A stretch of DNA of 55,990 bases, from positions 108,957 through 164,946 of the forward strand of contig DIUC01000072.1 in the NCBI GenBank assembly GCA_002435785.1, in the 5' to 3' direction. Origin of the DNA: Saprospiraceae bacterium UBA6168 (GTDB taxonomy: Bacteria > Bacteroidota > Bacteroidia > Chitinophagales > Saprospiraceae). Within the stretch, counting starts at the first letter, position 1; every line of letters starts with the position of its first letter. Below are positions 31,891 through 39,504 of the stretch, piece after piece. The notes beneath the pieces were generated by a model. That model was not told the origin of the DNA and made no database searches. It was given only the letters and a program-made list of their open reading frames with translations. The position numbers and the translations under genes were made by a program.

Positions 31891-33498
31891 CTAATTTTCC
31901 ACGCCCTCATTCACAAAGTACATTTCAATTTCCCCCACATTTTTAGCGGGTACCTTGCCACGGTATTGGCACTCAAAATCGTTTTTGATGAAGGAGAACG
32001 TGCTGGCGGAAATGTTAACCAACCCAGCTTCCCCATTGCTTTCCATTCGGGAGGCGATGTTGACGGTGTCGCCCCAGATGTCGTAGGCAAACTTCCGGGA
32101 CCCAACCACGCCCGCCACTAATGGGCCAGTGTGAATGCCGATTCGGGCTTCAAAGGCTGGCTCACCCGCTTTTTTCTTCTCCTCGTTCCATGCTTTCAAA
32201 AACTGCTGGATTTCAAGTCCAGCCTTCACCACGTCCCGTGGGTGGCCGTCATGGTCTGGCAGGCCCCCGGCGCACATATAGGAGTCGCCGATGGTCTTGA
32301 TTTTTTCGAGGCCATGTTTGCCGATGATGCGGTCAAAGTTTTGGAAGGCATAATGGAGGTCGTTCACCAATTTTTCGGCGGTAAGTTGCTTTGAGATGGC
32401 GCTAAATCCTTTGAAATCCGTGAAAAGCACCGTCGCCGACTCGTAGCGCCGGGCCACGGCCATCCCATTTTTCTTCAATTCATCGGCGATGGTGGCTGGC
32501 AGGATATTGAGCAGCAACTCCTCAGAGCGCTTGCGTTCCTCTTCGATGATGCGGTTCTTTTCGGACAAGACGGCATTGTGCTTGCTGATGGTCTGGTACC
32601 GGAAAAACAAGGCACCACCGAGCAACAGCACTATTCCCACCACCGCAAGTAGCAAGTTGCGCTGGCTGCTTTGCAGCTCGATTTCCGCTTGCTTTTGTTG
32701 CAGTTCGGCTTGTTGCTGTGCCACTACCATGTCTTTTTGTGCAAGGTCCATAGAGTCCAACGCCCCGGCAAACCGCATGGAGTCCAGCATCCTGGACTGC
32801 TCGGAGAAGAGCAGTTCCTGCCGCACCTGTGCCGCCGACATGTTCTGGATGGCGGCTTCTTTGGCGGCAATCATTTTTTTTAGGCCCTGCTGCTGTCCAG
32901 CAAGTTTGGCCTTTTCCTCGGCGAGGTTGTTTACCTCGGCTGTGAGTTGCTGGTTTTGGGCTTGCGTTTTTTCAAATTCTTCCTGTTCTTGCTTCCTTTT
33001 GGCAAGCAGCCCACCGCTACCAGCGAGGTTGGCATTACCTCCCGACAACAAGGCGATTTCCCGCTCGATGCGCTCCAAATCCTTTTTTTTGTTCAATTGC
33101 GAAGCCAACTCCTTCATGTTGAGGAGGTTGTCGAGTTTAAGTTCCGCATCGGTGGTGAGGGAGTTGCTTTCCTCAAAGCTCTTTAGCGCTTTGTTCTTGA
33201 AATTGTCCCTTTTGGAGGGGACTTTCATCTGCGACCTTCCACGTTGGTTGAGGCTGGTGGCAAGCAAGCTGTTGTTCTTCAATTTCTTGGCGGCTGCGGC
33301 TGCATTGTCCGCCCAGTCAGCCGATTTTTCAAATAAGCCTTCGTTGTAGAGCCATTCCGAAATGGTCAGGGCATTTTTTAGGTAATCTTCTCCCGTGAGT
33401 TTCACAGTCGTCGCCTCCAAGTTCTTGATGGCTTCCGACTGTGCTATCAAGTTGAAATTGAAGAACAGGAGTAATAAGGTGTAGATAGGACGTTTCAT
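31891..33498 (-). CDS. Membrane-bound class III adenylate/guanylate cyclase
   Basis: A 535-residue protein. A signal-like helix (MKRPIYTLLLLFFNFNLIAQ) leads a helical TPR-like periplasmic region, then a long Gln/Glu-rich coiled coil, one transmembrane helix (AVVGIVLLLGGALFF) and a C-terminal cyclase domain. The cyclase has VLFTDFKGFS and IGDSYM (metal-binding Asp pair), EKIKTIGDS (purine-recognition Lys), YDIWGDTVNIASRME (Asp and transition-state Asn/Arg). The Lys and Asp at the purine pocket favour ATP, hence cAMP. The start is the Met before this signal-like segment; a 39-codon in-frame extension upstream looks non-coding. Its promoter is at 33527-33558. Confidence 0.9.
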   Translation of the reverse strand: MKRPIYTLLLLFFNFNLIAQSEAIKNLEATTVKLTGEDYLKNALTISEWLYNEGLFEKSADWADNAAAAAKKLKNNSLLATSLNQRGRSQMKVPSKRDNFKNKALKSFEESNSLTTDAELKLDNLLNMKELASQLNKKKDLERIEREIALLSGGNANLAGSGGLLAKRKQEQEEFEKTQAQNQQLTAEVNNLAEEKAKLAGQQQGLKKMIAAKEAAIQNMSAAQVRQELLFSEQSRMLDSMRFAGALDSMDLAQKDMVVAQQQAELQQKQAEIELQSSQRNLLLAVVGIVLLLGGALFFRYQTISKHNAVLSEKNRIIEEERKRSEELLLNILPATIADELKKNGMAVARRYESATVLFTDFKGFSAISKQLTAEKLVNDLHYAFQNFDRIIGKHGLEKIKTIGDSYMCAGGLPDHDGHPRDVVKAGLEIQQFLKAWNEEKKKAGEPAFEARIGIHTGPLVAGVVGSRKFAYDIWGDTVNIASRMESNGEAGLVNISASTFSFIKNDFECQYRGKVPAKNVGEIEMYFVNEGVEN

Positions 33499-33526
33499 TG
33501 TTGAATGGGTTTTCGATAATTCGGGC

Positions 33527-33558
33527 GAAAGATAGCAGCTTGTTTGGCGAGAAACAAG
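33527..33558 (-). promoter_or_regulatory. Probable promoter of the cyclase gene
   Basis: Minus strand: CTTG (33555-33558), a 20-nt spacer and TATCTTTC (33527-33534), each one base off the consensus boxes TTTG and TAnnTTTG. The leader would be about 22 nt and starts downstream of the longer alternative start, supporting the shorter gene. Confidence 0.45.
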
Positions 33559-33624
33559 CGAATGAGCCAACCAACTGGTTTGTTTTAAAATTGAAAGCGA
33601 ATTATTGGCTGCCAAAGCCCAGCG

Positions 33625-34638
33625 TTAAATCCACTTCGCAATCTCCTTCAATTCCTCTTCGCCAAAATGCAAATGCTTCAACGTCCCAATATTGTCCAAC
33701 ATCTGCTTAGGGCTACTTGCGCCCACCAAAACCGTCGTGATTCGAGGGTCTTTGAGCAGCCAGGCAATGGCCATTTGCGCCAGCGACTGTCCTCGGCCCT
33801 TGGCGATTTCATTGAGCTGCTTCACCTTTTCGAGCACTGCTGGTGTGAGCTGGGCCTCTTTCAGGTAGCGACCATCTTTCACGAGGCGAGAATCTTCTGG
33901 TAGGCCCTTCAAGTATTTGTCGGTGAGTATGCCCTGCTCCAATGGACTGAATGCGATGGCTCCAACCCCCTGTTTTTCAAGCACATCCAACAAGCCGCCC
34001 TCTACCCAGCGGTCGAACATGCTGTAACGGGGCTGGTGAATGAGCAACGGCGTGCCAAGGCTCCGCAAAATGGTAGCAGCACGCTCCGCATCGGCAGCTT
34101 GGTACTGCGATATGCCGACATAAAGTGCTTTTCCCTGCCTTACGATATGGTCCAATGCGCCCATCGTTTCCTCCAAGGGCGTGTCCGGGTCGGGTCGGTG
34201 GTGGTAGAAGATGTCCACATAGTCCACGCCCATGCGCTGGAGGCTTTGGTCGAGGCTGGCGATGAGGTATTTGCGAGAGCCGAGGTTGCCGTAGGGGCCG
34301 GGCCACATGTCCCAGCCCGCTTTGGTGGACAGTATCAATTCATCGCGGTACGGCTTCCAGTCCTGCCGGAACAAGCGGCCAAAGTTTTCCTCGGCTGCGC
34401 CAAAAGGGGGGCCGTAGTTGTTGGCGAGGTCAAAATGCGTGATGCCGTGGTCGAAGGAGGTGCGAAGGATGTTCCGGGCATTTTCAAGGTCATCGGTATG
34501 CCCGAAATTGTGCCAGAGTCCAACGGAAAGCAAAGGCAGCATTAGGCCACTTTTCCCACAGCGGCGGTACTGCATAAGGTCGTAACGGGTGTCATTGGCC
34601 CGGTAATAGCCGGGGTCGTACTTGTCGTTGATTTTCAT
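33625..34638 (-). CDS. Aldo/keto reductase, YghZ/GPR-like
   Basis: A 337-residue cytoplasmic NADPH-dependent reductase with a TIM-barrel fold. The catalytic tetrad is visible as Asp and Tyr in HFDLANNYGPP, Lys in STKAGWDMWPG and His in FYHHRPDPD. The N-terminus (YRANDTRYDLMQYRRCGKSG) and the insertion PPFGAAEENFGRL are typical of the L-glyceraldehyde 3-phosphate reductase (YghZ) group, which detoxifies small aldehydes. The start is the Met of MKINDKYD; a further in-frame start at 34713 would run into the hairpin at 34687-34728. It stands between the kinase and cyclase genes on the same strand. Confidence 0.9.
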   Translation of the reverse strand: MKINDKYDPGYYRANDTRYDLMQYRRCGKSGLMLPLLSVGLWHNFGHTDDLENARNILRTSFDHGITHFDLANNYGPPFGAAEENFGRLFRQDWKPYRDELILSTKAGWDMWPGPYGNLGSRKYLIASLDQSLQRMGVDYVDIFYHHRPDPDTPLEETMGALDHIVRQGKALYVGISQYQAADAERAATILRSLGTPLLIHQPRYSMFDRWVEGGLLDVLEKQGVGAIAFSPLEQGILTDKYLKGLPEDSRLVKDGRYLKEAQLTPAVLEKVKQLNEIAKGRGQSLAQMAIAWLLKDPRITTVLVGASSPKQMLDNIGTLKHLHFGEEELKEIAKWI

Positions 34639-34686
34639 CGTCTGAAATTTTCGCTCATATTCTCTTGATGCTGATGCGTACTGCTG

Positions 34687-34728
34687 AACCCCAGTTCGGC
34701 AGGGAAGTTTCACCGCCGAACTGGGGTT
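34687..34728. terminator. GC-rich hairpin between kinase and reductase genes
   Basis: A perfect 14-bp stem (34687-34700 with 34715-34728) with a 14-nt loop lies 111 nt downstream of the kinase stop on the minus strand. No T tract follows, so termination is only probable. Confidence 0.5.
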
Positions 34729-34839
34729 TGGCGATACGATTCAGCACGAAAAGGACATGAGCGGAATTTTTATTGTTTCAGCCGTGAAGGTGGGAAAAAC
34801 GAACGGGAAATTGCGCAAGCAAACCAAAATGAATGGAAA

Positions 34840-35868
34840 TTAAGTATGGGTTTTCAGGGTCATGGCCACCTCGAACCATTCGCCATTCCGCTCGATTGTC
34901 AGCTCGTGCTTTTCGGGGTAAAGCAGTTCGAGCCGGCGCTGCACATTGCGCAAGCCAATGCCGGATGCCGTGTCCTTGTCTTCTGCGTTGACAGTAGAGG
35001 TTTTGTTTTTTACTCTGAAATAAAGCGTTTTATCCTGAATTCTCAATAGGATTTCAATCACTGGGTCTTTAATCAAACCGACCCCATGTTTGAAGGCATT
35101 CTCCACGAACGGAATCATCAGCATTGGCTCGATGAGCTGCGGGCCGGGCTTGCCTTCAATCGTCAGGCGGATGTCCACGTCTTCCTCGAAGCGTATTTTT
35201 TGCAACTCAACATAGTTTTTCAGGTACTCGGCTTCCTTTTCTAATGGCACCTGCACATCGCCAGAATCATACAGCAGGTAGCGCATCAGTTCCGAGAGCT
35301 TGATGGTAACAGTTTCTGCTTGGCTCGACTTGGAGCGGATGAGGTAAACGATGCTGTTGAGGACATTGAAAATGAAGTGCGGGCTTATCTGCGAGCGCAA
35401 AAACGACAGCTCTGAATTGAGCCGCTCTTCCCGTTCCAATTGCCTCGATTTTTCCTGCTTCAACAACAGCGTGATAAATCCATACCCCGTGCTGATGGCC
35501 GTGACGAAAAGCACCGGCACCACCGCCCAAAACAAGTCGTTGTGCTTCCGGAAAAGCTCGTGCGGGATTATCAGCTCTTTGAGGAAGTTTTGGAAAAAAG
35601 CGAAAAAGGCAATCAGGCCCAACAGCGAAAGGAGATAGACCAAAATCCCCTTTTTTCCAAAAACCTTGGGAATGAGCCACTCGGAGTTGAGCAAAAACAA
35701 GGGGATGTTGGTCAAGGCGATGGGGATGACAGCAATGGAAAAATTTCGGTGCTTTTCGTTGTCGCCACTATTGATAATGGGAAGCCCTATCCAAATGGAC
35801 CACAGTACCAAATGGAAGACGAGCTTAAACAAAACGTCTGAGGATATTTTATTGCCGAATAGCTTCAT
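34840..35868 (-). CDS. LytS-type sensor histidine kinase
   Basis: A 342-residue inner-membrane kinase. Four transmembrane helices (about 13-132) form the sensor module without a large extracellular loop. A short coiled linker leads to the His_kinase region with phospho-acceptor His in SQISPHFIFNVLNS, an N box PFVENAFKHGV and a G box SGIGLRNVQRRLELLYP. Such kinases usually pair with a LytTR response regulator, but none is adjacent here, so the partner must lie elsewhere. Its start has a -7 box at 35896-35903, and it is divergent from the TonB receptor gene at 36118. Confidence 0.9.
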   Translation of the reverse strand: MKLFGNKISSDVLFKLVFHLVLWSIWIGLPIINSGDNEKHRNFSIAVIPIALTNIPLFLLNSEWLIPKVFGKKGILVYLLSLLGLIAFFAFFQNFLKELIIPHELFRKHNDLFWAVVPVLFVTAISTGYGFITLLLKQEKSRQLEREERLNSELSFLRSQISPHFIFNVLNSIVYLIRSKSSQAETVTIKLSELMRYLLYDSGDVQVPLEKEAEYLKNYVELQKIRFEEDVDIRLTIEGKPGPQLIEPMLMIPFVENAFKHGVGLIKDPVIEILLRIQDKTLYFRVKNKTSTVNAEDKDTASGIGLRNVQRRLELLYPEKHELTIERNGEWFEVAMTLKTHT

Positions 35869-35895
35869 TGAGTCGAATAGCCCTTAATGCCGTCC

Positions 35896-35903
35896 CAAAA
35901 TTA
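35896..35903 (-). promoter_or_regulatory. Likely -7 box for the histidine kinase gene
   Basis: Minus strand TAATTTTG, an exact TAnnTTTG match, with a leader of about 20 nt. No TTTG lies at the right distance. The rest of the 249-nt divergent gap shows no other clear signal. Confidence 0.45.
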
Positions 35904-36117
35904 GGCAATTCGTTGACCCTATCCATAGGGAAGCGATTAAGCATGAAATTGTGGAGATGAAAGCCACGGTTCCGAGCATTAGCGCTTGTTTTCCATCATA
36001 ATCGCCAATGCCGTCCATTTCATCTGCTCAAACTAAGCGTTAAACGATAACCTATTCGGATGCCAAACGTTTACCCTTCCTTTACGTTGTAAGAATCAAA
36101 ATCATCTAACTATTATC

Positions 36118-38763
36118 ATGGAAAAGTCATTTTACAAATCCCCAAGGAACATTTTCTACATTTTATTTTCCCTACTGTTCGTTTTTAGCGCTTCGCAAAT
36201 GGCAGCCCAAACTTGGCCAGGCGCTCCCGGCGGCGGCTCACCTGGCGGCGGCCAACAAATGAACATTGGCCGCTTCTATGGAAAAGTAGTGGACGAAAAA
36301 AACAAAGGCGTCGGTTATGCTACGGTGGAGATTTACGGGATGCAATTCGACACCTTGACCAAGACCATGAAGGAGCGCCAGATTACTGGCCAAATCACCG
36401 CAGATAACGGTGACTTCAGCCTTGAAAAACTTCCCATTGTCGGCGACTTTACCCTGAAGGTTTCTTTCATCGGCTATGCCGAAATCAGGAGACCAGTTAG
36501 CTTTGGCATAAAGCCGCCGACCGGTGCGCCGGGCACAGCGCCTGGTGGTGGAATGCCTGGCGGCATAGGCGCTGGCGCAAACTTTGACAAAGACCTCGGA
36601 AACATCAAGTTGGTGGTGGAAGGCACCACGTTGAGCGAAGTGACCGTCACAGCACAGGCTTCACAAACGACTTTGGCGTTGGACAAAAAAGTATATCGGG
36701 TGGACAAGGATGCCTCCACCGCTGGCGGCAATGCACAAGATGCCCTCAAGAACGTGCCCTCCCTATCTGTTGACATTGATGGCAATGTTTCGCTCCGCAA
36801 TGGCGCTCCGCAAATCTTCGTGGATGGCCGACCAACCACCCTCAGCCTCGACCAAATATCTGCCGATGCCATCGAGAGCGTGGAAGTTATCACGAACCCA
36901 TCTGCCAAGTTTGACGCAGGTGGCGGCACGGCGGGCATCATCAACATCGTACTGAAAAAGGAAAAAAAGCTCGGCTACAACGGCAACGTGCGGGCTGGCA
37001 CCGATACCCGCACCGGCTTCAACGGCGGTGGCGACATCAATGCCAGGGCCACGAAGACCAACCTGTTTTTGAGCGGCAGCTTCAACCGTATGAAGGGCTT
37101 CTCGGATGGCGAAACCTACCGTGACAATTTCGCAACCGACCTTTTCCCAAGGGTTTATACCTCCCAAATCACGGACAACACGATGGAGGGCTACTTCGCC
37201 AATGGGCGGGCTGGCTTCGATTGGTTCATGGACAACCGCAACACGCTCACGCTCTCCGGCAGCTTGACCCGTGGCCACTTTGAGCCATTCGACCAGCTCA
37301 CGGTTCGCCAGGACACCTTCTTGGACGGGAGCACTCCGTTTAGTGAATACGTGCGCAACTCAATGCAAGACCGCAATTTCCGCAACCTTGGCACCTCCGT
37401 GCAATTCAAGCACCTTTTCCCAAAAGATGGCGCAGAATGGACGGCGGACGTGAACTACAACCGCACCAAGTTTTTTGGCGAAAGCAACTATACAACGGAT
37501 TATGAGGGCGGCACCCAGAGCAGGGAGCGGCAAAAGAATGAAGGAAATGGTTCTTTTTTGACGCTGCAAACCGACTTTATTAATCCGCTCAACAAGCAGA
37601 TGAAGCTCGAAGGCGGCCTTAGGGCGAGCATGAGGAACAACAAGAATGACCAAGAAAATTCCTTCTTGAAAGATGGCGTCTGGGAAAACGTTTACAGCCT
37701 CGCCGACCATTACAAGTTCAACGATGATGTGTTTGCCGCCTACGGGCAGTTCAGCCACCAGTTCCCGACATGGGGCTACCAAGTGGGCCTTCGGGCGGAG
37801 AGCAGCGTTTACAAGGGAGAACTTACCGACCGGGACTCTTCCTTTACCATCGGGTATCCATTGAGCCTTTTCCCAAGCATTTTTGTCACCAAAAAACTGA
37901 ACGACACCGACAATATTCAAATCGCCTATACCCGTCGGGTGAACCGCCCCAATTTTTTCCAGACCATGCCGTTCATTGACTTCTCCGACTCGCTGAACCT
38001 TCGCCGGGGCAACCCCGAGCTGTTGCCTGAATTTATGAACTCCATGGAGCTTTCTTACCAGAAAATCTTTGCCAAGGGCCACAACGTTTTGATGTCGGTG
38101 TATTACAAGCGAGCTTCCAACCTGATAACCACGCAAATTGAACCCGAATACAACGAAGACCTCGGCAGGACGGTCAACGTGGCCAGCTATATCAATGCCA
38201 ACAGCAGCCAGGCGTATGGCGCCGAAGCCACCCTCAAGAGCAATATTTTCAAGGTAATTGACCTGACCACCAACGTCAATGTCTATCAGTCCAACGTAGA
38301 TGCGACCAATGTGCAAGCTGGGTTGGAAATAGACCAATTTAGCTGGTTCGTCAAAGAAAACATACAGGTGAAACTGCCCGCAGGTTTTTCCTTGCAGGTT
38401 TCGGGCGAATACCGCAGCAGGGCCTCCTTCACTCCAGACAGTGGAAACCGGATGCCTTGGCAGGCTGGCCCCACCAATACTGCACAGGGCTACTCCCTTG
38501 AAAACTGGTTCGTGGATGCTGCGCTCCGCAAAGAGGTTTTGAACAAAAAAGGCACCATCACCCTCAACGTGAACGACATCTTCAAGACCCGCAGAAATGG
38601 CACTTACACGGAATCTGCGTTCTTCACACAGGAGCTTTACCGCTACCGTGACCCACAAATTTTCAGGTTGAACTTCTCCTATCGTTTCGGCAAGATGGAC
38701 ACCTCGCTGTTCAAGCGCAAAAACATGAAGATGAACATGCAGGGCAACGATATGATGGGTTAA
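36118..38763 (+). CDS. TonB-dependent outer-membrane receptor, barrel family 3 type
   Basis: An 881-residue outer-membrane protein. After a signal peptide (cut near MAAQ) comes a Gly/Pro/Gln-rich stretch (PGAPGGGSPGGGQQ), a carboxypeptidase-regulatory-like domain (about 50-130, VVDEKNKGVGYATVEIYG), a second Gly-rich linker (APGGGMPGGIGAG), a plug (TLSEVTVTAQ to GGGTAGIINIVLKKE) and a large barrel. The barrel lacks a classic TonB-box peptide and resembles the outer membrane beta-barrel family 3. The C-terminus is unusually basic and Met-rich (KRKNMKMNMQGNDMMG) instead of ending in an aromatic. The ligand is unknown. A haem-binding-domain gene follows 117 nt later, separated by a hairpin. Confidence 0.9.
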   Translation: MEKSFYKSPRNIFYILFSLLFVFSASQMAAQTWPGAPGGGSPGGGQQMNIGRFYGKVVDEKNKGVGYATVEIYGMQFDTLTKTMKERQITGQITADNGDFSLEKLPIVGDFTLKVSFIGYAEIRRPVSFGIKPPTGAPGTAPGGGMPGGIGAGANFDKDLGNIKLVVEGTTLSEVTVTAQASQTTLALDKKVYRVDKDASTAGGNAQDALKNVPSLSVDIDGNVSLRNGAPQIFVDGRPTTLSLDQISADAIESVEVITNPSAKFDAGGGTAGIINIVLKKEKKLGYNGNVRAGTDTRTGFNGGGDINARATKTNLFLSGSFNRMKGFSDGETYRDNFATDLFPRVYTSQITDNTMEGYFANGRAGFDWFMDNRNTLTLSGSLTRGHFEPFDQLTVRQDTFLDGSTPFSEYVRNSMQDRNFRNLGTSVQFKHLFPKDGAEWTADVNYNRTKFFGESNYTTDYEGGTQSRERQKNEGNGSFLTLQTDFINPLNKQMKLEGGLRASMRNNKNDQENSFLKDGVWENVYSLADHYKFNDDVFAAYGQFSHQFPTWGYQVGLRAESSVYKGELTDRDSSFTIGYPLSLFPSIFVTKKLNDTDNIQIAYTRRVNRPNFFQTMPFIDFSDSLNLRRGNPELLPEFMNSMELSYQKIFAKGHNVLMSVYYKRASNLITTQIEPEYNEDLGRTVNVASYINANSSQAYGAEATLKSNIFKVIDLTTNVNVYQSNVDATNVQAGLEIDQFSWFVKENIQVKLPAGFSLQVSGEYRSRASFTPDSGNRMPWQAGPTNTAQGYSLENWFVDAALRKEVLNKKGTITLNVNDIFKTRRNGTYTESAFFTQELYRYRDPQIFRLNFSYRFGKMDTSLFKRKNMKMNMQGNDMMG

Positions 38764-38785
38764 CGTACCCGTAATGATGCACTGG

Positions 38786-38865
38786 TTTTGAGTAAGTGGG
38801 CAACAAGGTTTTTGTTTATTTTGGTGAAATTGCATAATCTTACACCGTTGCTCACTTACTCAAAA
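38786..38865. repeat. Hairpin between TonB receptor and haem-binding protein genes
   Basis: Arms 38786-38804 and 38847-38865 are 19-nt reverse complements with one mismatch (TTTTGAGTAAGTG..), separated by 42 nt. It ends 15 nt before the next start codon. Confidence 0.75.
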
Positions 38866-38880
38866 TTCAAAACGAGAAAC

Positions 38881-39375
38881 ATGAAAATCAAAATCTTGCT
38901 CGCATTAGTGGCCATATTGGTCGTCATCCAATTCATCAAGCCAGAACGCAACCTTTCCAACGATGAAACCTACGGCGTGGCCACCAAATACCCCGTGCCC
39001 GACGACGTGAAGGAAATCCTCCGGGTGGCCTGCAATGACTGCCACTCCAACAACACGGCTTATCCATCCTACGCCAATTTCCAGCCTGCCGCTTGGTGGC
39101 TCAACAGCCATGTGAAGGGTGGCAAACAGCACCTCAACTTTTCCACCATCACCCAACTTCCTGTGGCGGTCCAAAACCACAAGTTTGAAGAAGTCATCGA
39201 AATGGTGAAGGAAAAGGAAATGCCCATCAAGAGTTATACGTGGTTCGGGCTGCACCCGGAAGCCAAGCTGACGGACGAGCAGCGGGCTGTCATCACGGGA
39301 TGGGCGCAAGCGAATATGGATTCATTGAAAGCGAATTATCCGGCGGACAGTTTGGTGATGAAAAGAAGGAAATAG
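38881..39375 (+). CDS. Haem-binding domain protein, membrane-anchored
   Basis: A 164-residue protein with an N-terminal anchor (ILLALVAILVVIQFI) and a periplasmic Haem_bd domain. The haem c attachment motif CNDCH (residues about 49-53) is followed by SNNTAYPSYANFQPAAWW and HVKGGKQHLNFS, diagnostic of the family. The Met of KEKEMPIKSYTW may supply the distal ligand. It probably carries electrons or senses redox or gas in the periplasm. I start at the Met before the anchor; an upstream in-frame start at 38788 lies inside the hairpin region. It follows the TonB receptor and converges with bglX. Confidence 0.88.
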   Translation: MKIKILLALVAILVVIQFIKPERNLSNDETYGVATKYPVPDDVKEILRVACNDCHSNNTAYPSYANFQPAAWWLNSHVKGGKQHLNFSTITQLPVAVQNHKFEEVIEMVKEKEMPIKSYTWFGLHPEAKLTDEQRAVITGWAQANMDSLKANYPADSLVMKRRK

Positions 39376-39443
39376 CTGAATCTATTCACAGCGTATTTTG
39401 CCAGGACGGCAAACCGGACGGGTAAGCAATCTCGAAAATTTGA

Positions 39444-39486
39444 TTCACGCAAGGGTGTTGCATCTTTAAATGCACCCTTGCGTGAA
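39444..39486. terminator. Bidirectional terminator between haem-binding gene and bglX
   Basis: A perfect 14-bp stem (39444-39457 with 39473-39486) has a 15-nt loop between convergent stops at 39375 and 39505. T-rich sequence flanks it on both strands only weakly. Confidence 0.7.
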
Positions 39487-39504
39487 ATTGCTGACATCAG
39501 CTCT

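Noticed and set aside
37360..38835. 491-codon open frame antisense to the TonB receptor
   Set aside because: It is a shadow of GC-biased third positions in a clearly real gene; no domain or start context. The same applies to the 396-codon frame 50206-51396 opposite the prolyl oligopeptidase and the 255-codon frame 2721-3488 opposite the antiporter.
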